64,000 bases of DNA from Platycarya strobilacea (taxonomy: Eukaryota > Streptophyta > Magnoliopsida > Fagales > Juglandaceae), in NCBI GenBank assembly GCA_036898215.1, contig CM072550.1, forward strand, positions 14,023,501 to 14,087,500. Direction: 5' to 3'. This document shows, in pieces, positions 23,997 to 33,726 of this stretch (the stretch's first letter is position 1; every line of letters begins with the position of its first letter). The notes beneath the pieces are model-generated. The model did no database searches. It saw nothing but the letters and a program-made list of their open reading frames with translations, and had not been told where the DNA came from. Both the position numbers and the translations under genes were made by a program.

Positions 23997-26290
23997 TGTG
24001 ACGCCCCAAAATTCCCCTTAAAATAACACGGAAATCGATGCGTCGGGATGATGACAACACGGGTCACACATCCCAACAACAAGTGTCAAACGTGTGTGCA
24101 CACGTGACATACATAAAAATATAGGTCGCAGCGGATAATAAATTAATATCTAAGTACCAGAATTTTTAGAAATATTTTATAAACCAATTTAATAAAAACT
24201 CTCCAGCAGGAGATTTAATACAGTCATCCAAAAATACAAATTAAACAAATACATAATTATAAAAAGGGGAAAATAAATTTTTCGAGATATCAATTAATAA
24301 TAATAACACCTCTATAGCGGAGCCGTCTCCTCAGGCTCAGCCTCTTCATACTCTGCATCCAAAAAAAAACTACGACGCCAAGATGGCATCGCAGGTAAGT
24401 ACAACCCAACCAAACCTAAGACAATAAATACGTTAATGCTACAACAACAACCATGAACAATTACCATATGCATGAGGCTTAAAATCATATTCCTCAAAGT
24501 CAATGAAATAACCACACTCGTCAAAAGTTTCATTTTGATCTACAATAAAATCCCAATAAAATCACCCATCATTTTTCATAAAATAATATCCTTAAAACCG
24601 ATTATACCGGGCGTTACGTATCGCCGTCCCCGATATAATTTACACACACACCCGAAACCATAATGGGCGTTACGTATTGCCGTCCCCATTACGATCCACA
24701 CACACTCATTTCATACCGGGCGTTACGTATCGCCGTCCCCGATATGAAATGCACACCCAATGATCATAATGGGCGTTACGTATCGCTGTCCCCATTATGA
24801 CATTCACACACTCACACGCTGATCACAACGAGCGTTACGTATCGCCGTCCCCGTTATGACTCAGCCCAAAACCATTAAAATCCATTAAACACAATTTAAA
24901 TCCCAGTTTCCATTCTCAACACATGAATATCCAAATCATGACAAAATCTACTTTCCAAATATTTTCATGAGTATGCGCGTAAATACACAATGCAGACAAC
25001 CGTGCAGCAATTATCCAACATTTAATTAATCCAATCAACCAATAAATACCAACATCAACCAACACATAGCAGCAATAATCAAATACAACAATTGTTGATG
25101 CCAAAAATATATTTAAATTTCAAAACTCGTTTAGAAAGTACTTACAGTGGTAAAAATGTAAATCCTTGAACAACTCCAATTTGCAGCGTTTGTAGCGATC
25201 ACATGTACGTTAGGCTAAAACACTCGGTTTGACACCAAAATTTAGGGAGGTACTCATTGAAGGGTAGGGAATCTCATGGAGGTGGTGGTGTGGCGGCACA
25301 ACCACCGGAAGGTGGCGGATCGGGGTCAAAAGGGGTAAAAACCCATTTTCGAGTTTGAGGTCGTATCGGGAAGGTGAGGTCGCGGTTGGGGAAACTGAGT
25401 TAGGGGGTTGACCGGCTGGGTGAGGGGAGTCGAATGGTGGCGGAGGTGAGATGCACGGTGGTCGGACGGCGGCGCTGGGTTGCTCAACCCGTTTAAGGCT
25501 CATTTCGGGTGGAGGGACTAACTGGCGGCGATGGGTGACTACCGACGGTGGGTTATGCTCGCCGGAGGGTGGGGAGTCTAGTGGTGATGGTCAGAGGCCA
25601 AGGGGTAGCTGGCAATGGCCGGAAAATGCAAGGGAAGCAAAAAATGGCCATTTCGGGTTTGTGGTCGTGGAGGGGCGGTGGGGTGGCCGGAGGGGACACC
25701 ACCGGTGTCGTTGAGCTCGCTGGCGTATGGGGAAGGTAGTGGGCTGGGCGATGTCGCCGGTGGGTGGCCGGCGGTGGTCCTGGGGCTGAGGAGAAGGGAC
25801 GGGCGAAGGGGAGAGGGAGGCAGGGGACGCGGGTCACATGCGAGGAAGCAGAGGAAGAGAAGAAGAAAAAGAAAAGGAAAGAAGAAAAAGAAAAGAAAAG
25901 AAAAAGAAAAAGAAAAAAGAAGGAAAAGAAGACTACTAGAAAAATCACAATAAATAAAATAAAAGCTGACTTAAATACTATAATTTCAATATCAATAAAA
26001 TAAGATATTTAAAGCCCATTAACAGAAATAAATTAAATCCAAGCGCAATATTAATTATAACACAATAATTAATATAACGAAAGCAAATAAAATAAATTCA
26101 CATAATAAAATAAAGGAATTTAATTCCACTCATTAAAATAATTAACTCATTAAAATAAATAAGAAAAGTAACGTAACTCGATATCAACTAATTAATAACT
26201 CAAATAAATATCTTAAATAAATAAAATATGACTAGTAATATTATTTAAATAAATTAAAATAATTAACACCGAGAATAAAATAACGTGTAA
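23997..26290 (-). repeat. Element C 5' LTR, truncated at its outer end
   Basis: 2294-bp copy of 19075-21384. Identity ends at CGTGTAA (26290), where the partner continues AAATACACGTAAGTCCGGG to the LTR end; here B's sequence resumes at once. Comparison of the first 300 bases gives about 12 differences from the other LTR. Confidence 0.88.
24600..24860. repeat. Second copy of the five-hairpin array
   Basis: Same five units as at 19680-19935, starting at 24609. Here the last unit has arms AACG and CGTT around GAGCGTTACGTATCGCCGTCCC, an arm pair that differs from the other LTR's. Confidence 0.8.
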
Positions 26291-27400
26291 GTATGGCATG
26301 AGTCATCTAGTAGCTACCACTAAAGCGAGAGCCATCATTTCCAGCTTAGGGTATCTAGCTTCTGCCCCTTTGAACGCTCGACTCATTTAGTATACTGGTC
26401 TCTGCCCGATCGTCGTGTCCCTCACTAGAATAGCAGAAGTTGCATTGGGTGAGATGGCCAAGTATGCAGTCAATGTTTCACCGGGCTCGGTTTGGCTGAG
26501 CAATGGCAGATGGGTCAGATATTCTTTCAGTTCATCTAGGGCCTTGTCACAAGAAGGGTTCCAATCCTGTGCCTTCCTTAATATTTGGAAGAAAGGTAAG
26601 CATTTGTCAGTAGATCGAGCTATGAAGCAATTCAAGGCGGTTACTTGGCCCGCCAATTGCTGCACCTCGTGGTGATTCCGATGAGCTACCATGCAAGATA
26701 TGGCTTTCACCTTCTAAGGGTTGGCTTCGATTCCTCTCTCAGAAACCATATAACCTAAAAACTTCCCCGACCCCACTCCAAAAGAACATTTACTTGGGTT
26801 AAGCTTTATCTTGTATTGACGTAAAACTCCAAAAGCTTCCCGTAAGTCCTCCACATGCTGTCCGGGCGTTTTACTCTTGACTAGCAGATCATCAACATAT
26901 ACTTCTACATTCTTCCCAATCTGCTATTTGAACATCCCGTTGACTAGACGTTGATACGTGGCCCCTGCATTTTTCAACCCAAAGGGCATTACCTTGTAGC
27001 AATATAACCCCCAGTCGGTAATGAAAGTTGTTTTGTCCTCATCATCTGGGTTCATCCTGATCTGATTATACTCCGAGTATGCATCCATGAAGCTGAGCAA
27101 CGGATGACCGGCCGTTGAGTCTACGATCAGGTCGATCGAGGAAGTGGGAAGTTATCCTTCGGACATACCTTGTTTAGATCAGTGAAGTCTACACACATCC
27201 TCCATTTACCGCTCGTCTTCTTTACCAGCACTATTAGACAGTCATTCTGGGTACTGGGCTTCTTTGATAAACCCTGCCGCTAGTAGGCGATCCACTTCAT
27301 CGACTATAGCAATACATTTCTCTGCGCAAAAGCTACGTCTTTTTTGCTTAATCTTCCGAGCTTCCTGATTGACACATAAATGATGTTCAATAATACTATT
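26291..27400 (-). pseudogene. Element B reverse transcriptase and start of RNase H
   Basis: The catalytic YVDD box lies at 26889-26900 in VEVYVDDLLVKSKTPGQHVE, preceded by a stop (GMFK-stop-QIGKN). Thumb and connection follow (LNPSKCSFGVGSGKFLGYMV), then a 107-aa open stretch 26710-26387 with LAGQVTALNCFIARSTDK and the RNase H start LTAYLAISPNATSAILVRD. The reading ends at PYLH, where it meets element C's LTR, and resumes at about 19074 with NQPLKTVLQ. About eight codons that relatives have between these points are missing. Confidence 0.85.
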
Positions 27401-27607
27401 ATCTATACCTGGCATATCCTGATGGGTCTAGGCGAACATGTCTTGATGATCATCCAGGAGTCGTTTGAGTTCTTGCTTCAGGGTAGGCTCCAAATTGGCG
27501 CATATGCGAATCTTCCGCTCGGGCTTCGCCTGGTCGAAAGTGATCAGTTCCAATGGTTCTCCGGGCTCTGCTTGTTTGATGGTTTGCTTATCTCTAAAAT
27601 CTTCATC

Positions 27608-28243
27608 TCATCTTGTCAGAGGTGGTGGAGGTAGCAACTCAACTGCCCTTTCATTGTGCCTTAGATCCTCCTCGGCGACACCAATCATCATTTGGATTAA
27701 AGGCTTGAGCTCACATGAGTAACATTCACGAGCCACATATTGCTTGCCTCTGACTTCCCCTATACCATTTGGAGTTGGGAACTTCACTTTCAGATGGTAT
27801 GTTGAAATTACGGCTTTCAGGCGATTCAAGGCGGGCCGCCCCAATATAATGTTATACGAAGAAGGGGCTTTGACTACCAGGAAATCAACCATAACCATTG
27901 AAGTTTTAGGTGCCTCACCGGCCATTACAAGCAGAGTTATGACTCCTTCAGGTTGTATAATCTCACCGCCAAATCCTCTAAGGGATGTTGGTGCCCGCCT
28001 TAGTCTATCTCGTCCAATCCTTATTTTGTCGAAGGCATCCCAATATAGGATATCGGCTGAACTCCCATTATCGATAAGGATTCTTTTGGCTATGAAATTG
28101 GCGACCAACATGGCGACCACCAAAGCGTCGTCGTGTGGCTGCATTACTCCTATATCATGCTTATCAAAGACAATTGGGACATCTTCAGAAGGCCGTCTCT
28201 CCTGAGTGAATTTCGACATGGTGAACACCTCAGCATATCGCAC
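27608..28243 (-). CDS. Element B aspartic protease domain
   Basis: 211-aa open stretch. Residues about 37-60 contain IAKRILIDNGSSADIL. The D-N-G-S triad is a functional variant of the D-S/T-G active site found in this group. Further on are SYNIILGRPALNRLKAVIS and VKFPTPNGIGEVRG, the usual end of the retropepsin fold. This is the longest intact piece of B's polyprotein; downstream RT is in pieces. Confidence 0.82.
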   Translation of the reverse strand: MRYAEVFTMSKFTQERRPSEDVPIVFDKHDIGVMQPHDDALVVAMLVANFIAKRILIDNGSSADILYWDAFDKIRIGRDRLRRAPTSLRGFGGEIIQPEGVITLLVMAGEAPKTSMVMVDFLVVKAPSSYNIILGRPALNRLKAVISTYHLKVKFPTPNGIGEVRGKQYVARECYSCELKPLIQMMIGVAEEDLRHNERAVELLPPPPLTR

Positions 28244-28294
28244 CTCTCGAGCGTACGCCTTCCTTGAAGCTGAAGTTTCCCCTCCTCTCGATAC

Positions 28295-28738
28295 TCATTC
28301 AGCGATAGTTCGTATTTCTCCCAATGGTCTCCCCCTTTGGGACGAATCTTTGGCATTCCTCTCTCTCCAGGGGCTTGGACTGCGCTTACTGTTAGGATAT
28401 CCCCATTTTCTCTGCGACTCTTCTCTTTCGTCTTCATTCTTCCTTTTCAAGGTTTTACAGCCCCGGGTGTTGTGTCCAGTTGACTGGTGGTATTCGCAAT
28501 ACATGTTTCCCGGTCGGTACTGGTGCTGCTGATGATACTGCATTCCCCTAGGTTCTCTGTCTACCGCCAAATTGATATGAGGACGTGGTATGTACTGCGG
28601 GCTCTCATGAGATGACGATCCTCCTTGTATATTCCTTCTCTTCGAGTCGGTTGTATTTCTTCTTCTTGTAGTCAAATTGGCTTCAGTTTGATTGGCACGC
28701 TCTATTTCTTCTCGCCTTGGCCCTATAAGCGCTTGCAA
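28295..28738 (-). pseudogene. Element B gag tail with Cys/His motif
   Basis: Basic, Gln/Arg-rich 147-aa stretch with CEYHQSTGHNTRGCKTLKRK. This Cys-X2-His...His...Cys pattern is usual in Tat/Athila gag tails in place of a classical CCHC knuckle. It overlaps the next frame at its 3' end, so a frameshift separates it from protease. Confidence 0.7.
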
Positions 28739-28739
28739 G

Positions 28740-29500
28740 GTGTCTTCAGCGTTTAATCCATGAATTCTGCCAAGGTGGCAGGAGTTCGTCTAGCAATCTC
28801 TGTCAAGAAAGGACTCCTCGGCCATATCCTGCTTAGGAGGGCAACTAGAGTGATCTTCTCATCCTGATCCCTTACCGTCATCAGTTCCTTATTGAACTAG
28901 AAAGATAGTTTTTGAGGCTTTCCTGACTGTCCTATTTAACCGTGAGGAGATATGCAACTGGTCTTTTCCTCTTCTGACTTCCCAAGAACTGGGTTATAAA
29001 AAGATGAGCCAGACAATCAAAGCTGTCTACCATGCCAGTAGCGACCGTCCCAAACCAGGTACGGGCTACTCCTTTAAGGGTGAGAGAGAACGCTCGGCAT
29101 GCTACTTCATTAGGATAGCCATGCAGATTTATGTGCGTCCTAAACGTCTCTATATGCTCATAGGGGTCAGTGCTCCCATCATACAGCTCCATCAGAGGTG
29201 CTCGGAATTTAGGAGGTAGTGGTACTGCCATGACACTTGCACTGTAAGGGGTATCATGGTTGTGGCGTAATTGTCCAGCAATGGAAGAGGCTTCGATGCG
29301 CTTGGCTATGTCTACGTACTTGCCCTCCAGTTCTTTGAGTTCCAGTTGCATCTTACGTCTTTCTTCATCTACTTCTTTATGACTTGGCTCATTGACTCGG
29401 TGTGACTCCGCACGCTTACTAACGGAAGGCTCTTCACGAGCAGTCAGTTCTTCATTACTTTTTTGCAATTTCTCATTCTCTCTAGTGAGCTCCCTTATCG
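28740..29500 (-). pseudogene. Element B gag
   Basis: Best open stretch is 29468-28932 (178 aa). A charged, probably coiled-coil segment (EVDEERRKMQLELKELEGKY) is followed by the retrotrans_gag core: PPKFRAPLMELYDGSTDPYEH, HINLHGYPNEVACRAFSLTL, GVARTWFGTV. The frame is then lost after QKRKRPVAYLLTVK, where relatives continue with a helical segment. The gag zinc-knuckle-like tail lies at 28295-28738. Confidence 0.82.
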
Positions 29501-29623
29501 TTGTTTCATGGCAGCTAGTCGTTCTTCCATCAAGATGTACTTTGAGTTGCAGTTATTACTCAGTAATTATAATACAACCGGTTTACAGAGAACACCAAAA
29601 AGTGATCCCACAGACGGCACCAA

Positions 29624-30303
29624 TGTTGATGTGTGTTCTGCACTCTTGAGTTGAATTGCAATTTTCAGTTCTAATCTGCAACAACAAGGATAGAGGGTTG
29701 GGTTCCTTGACCCTGACAATTCTCCGAAGTTTTTGTTAGAGACCAAAGTGGATATCTTTAAGACAATAATTCACTAAAGCTCTAGATAGATGTTCATACC
29801 TTTTTCGAGTGATCTATTCTTTGTTTTATATGGACTGAAATATTAATCAAATACACATGTAATTATCCAAGAATATTGGGGAGCAGATTAACCCCATTCC
29901 CATCCTAGGTTTTCTGAGATCATTTATTAGTTTTGTTTCTTCTCAATAATATCTATAGTAATATGATTACCTCCGAGCGATCAGTAAATATCTTCGGATA
30001 TTCACGTCAATCCGCATTTAGTGCGATATGCCACCCTGCCAGGCATTAAATGTTTACAGGATCTCCGATCATCACACTATCAATATGTCAGGGATAACTA
30101 TAACGGGCTAACTAAATGTATCGCTTTTGTATCATAAGAATTCATGTGAGAAGAGTTTGGTTTGAGTAGGAAGTACTCAGAATCCAACTGAAGAATTTTA
30201 TCGAATACAATTTCGTCAATTTCTCTGAAAGAAGGGTAATAGGCGGGCGCCATTCTGAAGGGCACCTACTACTTTATCCTCTATTGCAATTATCCCCCTC
30301 ACA
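29624..30303 (-). repeat. Element B 5' LTR
   Basis: 680 bp, TG...CA ends (TGTGAGGGGGATAATTGC on the minus strand to GAACACACATCAACA). Followed on the minus strand by TTGGTGCCGTCTGTGGGATC at 29604-29623, a primer-binding-site-like sequence. Confidence 0.9.
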
Positions 30304-30733
30304 TCAGAAATCTGCATATAATTAAAGAAAATTTTCACCTCGAGCATCCAGACAAGAAAACTCTTAACGTGAAGGTGGCCATTGAAACAAGGCAGATCAA
30401 TCTTGATTCGAAAATTGCTGTTGTTGTCCAGAGCCCTCATGGCATCATAGTTTCCATGAGCGAGCTCCTCTACTTCCTCCTCACTAGAATAATCATTTAG
30501 TACTTGGTTCCTTTGTCGATGCACCGAGTTGCGATCTCCTCCTAGGCAGTTTTAGTCCTCGCAATTTCTATTTTCGTTCTCGCCAACACGAACGCCCGTG
30601 ATGTCTGGATCTCTCGTAGCATCCATTTAATCCCTTCAAAATGTTGTTGATTCATTTGGTCTTGAGCGTTGACTGCTGCCCAAACAGCCTGCATGCCATG
30701 TTCATCCTCGCAGGTATTGTCTCTCGCCATCAA
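30304..30733 (-). pseudogene. Element A gag, N-terminal part
   Basis: Starts at the ATG at 30733, about 15 bases after the primer-binding site. It is open for 63 codons, reaches a stop, and continues in another frame as a gag-like stretch containing IDLPCFNGHLHVKSFLVWML and KIFFNYMQIS, typical of the start of the plant Ty3/Gypsy retrotrans_gag domain. It is cut exactly by the end of element B's LTR; the next part of the domain resumes at 12024. Confidence 0.8.
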
Positions 30734-30762
30734 GCCAGGTAAAATCTTGCTCTGATGCCAAT

Positions 30763-31196
30763 TAGCGTAGCGGAAGACGTATAATGAATGACAATTATAA
30801 AAAAAATAGAGTAAAGTAAATAAAATGGAAGAGTTTTGTCTTCCAAGTCAATGGAGAGTTGCCGCAGAAAATTGGTGTTCTCACACGTTTATTCAAAATA
30901 TGATAATCGATCCTCCCTGTTACAATAGCGGCCAACCTTATATCCGAATATCAAACTTCACTAAAGGAAAGTAATTAATTAAATGGAAACAGAGAAATTA
31001 AAAGGAAACAAATTGTCATATAAGTCAAAACATAAACTTGGAAACAAATAATATTGCGGCTACAGCTTGATATTTGGCTTGTGTGAGGCTTGATTTTCTT
31101 TATTCGGTTGAGAGGATTCTTGAATCAGAGATCATATCCTACCGTTGCCAAGTTGGGTCTGTAGTTGCCATGTTGGGTCTTCCATGTCCTGCATCA
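30763..31196 (-). repeat. Element A 5' LTR
   Basis: 434-bp direct copy of 8560-8992. On the minus strand it begins TGATGCAGGACATGG and ends CCGCTACGCTA, directly before the TTGGCATCAGAGC primer-binding site. The terminal CA is degraded to TA here but preserved as CA in the other copy. Confidence 0.88.
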
Positions 31197-31201
31197 TTGA
31201 G

Positions 31202-33694
31202 ACTATCTTACAGTATTTCACTATTATTTACAAATAGTTCACTATTATTTATAAATAATAAATTATTATTCATGAGTTACTTATTATTATTATTATTATT
31301 TCATTATTGTTTATAAATTGATTTGTTATTATTTAAATATATTCTTAACATCTAAAGCCTAAATATTGTTTCCACCTATAAAATTTATCGATTATGTTGT
31401 TTATTTTTATTTATTTACTTTTTCACTTAATAGTTAAGAAACCACGAATTATTTATTATTATTATTTCATTATTCTTTAAAAATTGATTTATTATTATTT
31501 AAATATATTCTTAACATCTAAAACCTGAATATCATTGGAAAATATTGTTTCACCTATAAAATTTATCGATAAAATTTGCCGATTATGTTACTTAAGTTTT
31601 ATTTTTTTTTTTTTTTTCACTTAATAGTTAAGAAACTGTTTCTGATGAGTTTATAGTTTTTTATATTTTTAAAATGTTTAAATTAGTGTTTTAAAAATAT
31701 TTAAAAAAGGAAAAAAAAAAGTCTTTCGATAATGGTTTTCTGTAAGAAACTTCTATGGGTGTAGCATCACCCAATATCACCCCAATGTCACCTAATTTAT
31801 AAGCCTAATTTGTTTTCAAAAAATATTTTATTTTATTTTATTTTATCTTATTTAATCATTACATTTTTTTTAAATTTTAATATAAATTAATATGAATAAT
31901 TTAACTTTTTCAAATCTTAATACAAAAATTATATTAAAAATATATATTATTATAATTTTTATTTAATTTTTTACTATAATTTCAACTTATATTCTCTCAT
32001 CTTCTATTAATTTCATTTTTAAAAACAAATAATTCCTGTTTTTTATAGAAAAGACACGAATGACTATTGGTTAATGTTCACAACACAAATCATAAACACG
32101 TGGAGAAATTGGAAGGTGTGGAAAATAATTGGTCGTGAGACTCGCTGGCTGGATTTGATGTGCACCCCTATTGTGGTTGTGTGAGTGACACGAGTAAGAC
32201 ACGTCCGTCTATCATGGTGCTCCTTTTTTGGTCTTTTAATTCGCCATTTATATAGGATGACAATATACAAAAACTGAGATAAGGGACTCCTTCATGTCAA
32301 TATACAAAAATTATGAGATAAGAGACTCCTACAACTAACGAAAAATAATAAGAAAAGTTATATTAATACTAATAAAACAAAAATAAATTAACGATTACAA
32401 ATAAATTACATAAATGTACCATATTCAAATATTGACATATTTTTATATGATTCGTTACATATAATTATTTTATGATAAACGTAGTTTTATAATCTTATAT
32501 ATCAGATTAAATTATATTTATTTATAAATTTATTTCTATATAATTTATTTTTATATATTTAAAGTATTTCTTGTTTTATGAGCTATTGAGTTGTCGTGTA
32601 TCTTCCACTATGCTCGCTAATGAATTAGAAGCTCGTCATAGGAAGTATTAGTGCATCACATGTTACGTACTAAGGTGAAGTACTGATTGTTTGTGGTTTT
32701 CAATCGATATCATGTTGTTGGTAGAAGTATAGAACTCCAATAAAAGAAAGAGGAGAAGAAATTGAGATCATACATCCTTTGGTAGACAAATAAATGCCAC
32801 GCACACCTATAATGGTAGTGTGGGCCTGTGGCCCATGCGTCAATGATCTCGAACATGAGAGTTGGAAAGAGGTGGTGATGAAGACTGAAGAGTGGAGGAG
32901 AATTATCGACCTAAGTCGGGAATCTCTCATGAGAGAGAGAGAGAGAGAGTGCGAAATATTTCAAAAGTTAGATTGGGTCGTAGTGATCATCAACTTATAA
33001 GATAGTCATGGTGATAAAGAAAAATAAAATAGGAATTTCTCTTCTCTTCATCCAAGAAGGGAGTAAGAACTTAGCTCAAATAAAGAGTTTGATGAGAATG
33101 AGAGAAGCCTCCATGAAGACAAATTAATTTTATTAAGGTCCAATTGAATCCAAGAAATCATTATTTATGATCCTCTATACTTTATCTAAGAATTATAATT
33201 TGAATAGACTTTTTCTTTTTTTCATATAAGAGATAGAGATTCAAACCTGAATATCTTAGTCAGAGACGGATCCTTATGTCATCTAATTTAAAAGATTTTA
33301 GCATAATTTGATAAACTTAAAAAAAAGGCTTAATATCGTAATTGGGGCTTATAGATATAACTTTTAAGAGATTTTCACTCATAAATAATGTAAGATCATA
33401 TTTACTATTCTCAAACTTCATTTATAAAATAGGCCAATAGTTTCCTCATTGATAACATAGGGTATAAATAAAGTATAATTAATAAAAATAATTACAAAGG
33501 TCCAAGGGTACGTAGGACCCAATGAAACTTTTTCCCTTATAGGTAATTTCTATGTTTTCCTATATAAAAATAAAGTTATCATTACTTGATTTAATACATT
33601 AGACTATAGAATAAATTTAGTTGAAATCATATTTGGATAAGTACAAACTTAAGGAGGAAAAACAAAACGTTTTCTACATGGAAAATAACAAAAG

Positions 33695-33726
<32 letters not shown>

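Larger units (their letters stand above)
19075..26290 (-). mobile_element. LTR element C: 2.3-kb LTRs, non-coding interior (LARD-like)
   Basis: Inserted in the RT/RNase H region of B. LTRs are 19075-21384 and 23997-26290. On the minus strand the right LTR is followed by a perfect initiator-Met primer site TGGTATCAGAGC (23983-23994), and the left LTR is preceded by a strong purine tract (AAGGGGGGGAGAA). Orientation is therefore minus. The 2.6-kb interior has no coding frame, so the element must have moved with proteins from elsewhere, as in large retrotransposon derivatives. The right terminus lacks about 27 bases of LTR and the adjoining eight or so codons of B, so no target duplication can be scored. 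Confidence 0.88.
12025..30303 (-). mobile_element. LTR retrotransposon B (Ty3/Gypsy, Tat-like), 18.3 kb including insert C
   Basis: Two 680-bp LTRs (12025-12704, 29624-30303). Order on the minus strand: 5' LTR, a primer-site-like TTGGTGCCGTCTGTGGG, gag, protease, RT, RNase H, a second RNase H-like domain, integrase, a tandem-repeat block, an antisense ORF, 3' LTR. Dual RNase H, a long 3' region with tandem repeats and an extra antisense ORF are features of the Tat lineage. Target flanks are TCGGG (12020-12024) and TCAGA (30304-30308), a 3/5 match that may be a mutated duplication. LTRs differ at about 35 of 680 positions by hand count, almost all transitions. pol carries stops and is interrupted by C, so the copy is dead. 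Confidence 0.88.
8560..31196 (-). mobile_element. LTR retrotransposon A (Ty3/Gypsy), outermost of nested stack
   Basis: LTRs at 8560-8992 and 30763-31196 are bounded by an exact 5-bp duplication, TTGAG (8555-8559 and 31197-31201). On the minus strand the 5' LTR is the right one. It is followed by a primer site TGGCATCAGAGC at 30749-30760 (one mismatch to the initiator-Met tRNA type), gag, zinc knuckle, protease, then a purine tract (AGTGGAGGGAAAT) just before the 3' LTR. Element B sits in gag at 12025-30303 and solo LTR D at 10121-11745. Without these, A is only about 4.3 kb. Reverse transcriptase and integrase are missing, so A was already deleted or non-autonomous. Hand alignment of its LTRs gives about 50 differences over 434 bp, making it the oldest layer. 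Confidence 0.9.

Noticed and set aside
32700..33000. Possible gene on either strand (68-76 aa frames)
   Set aside because: Short, no conserved motif, ends in a GA microsatellite.
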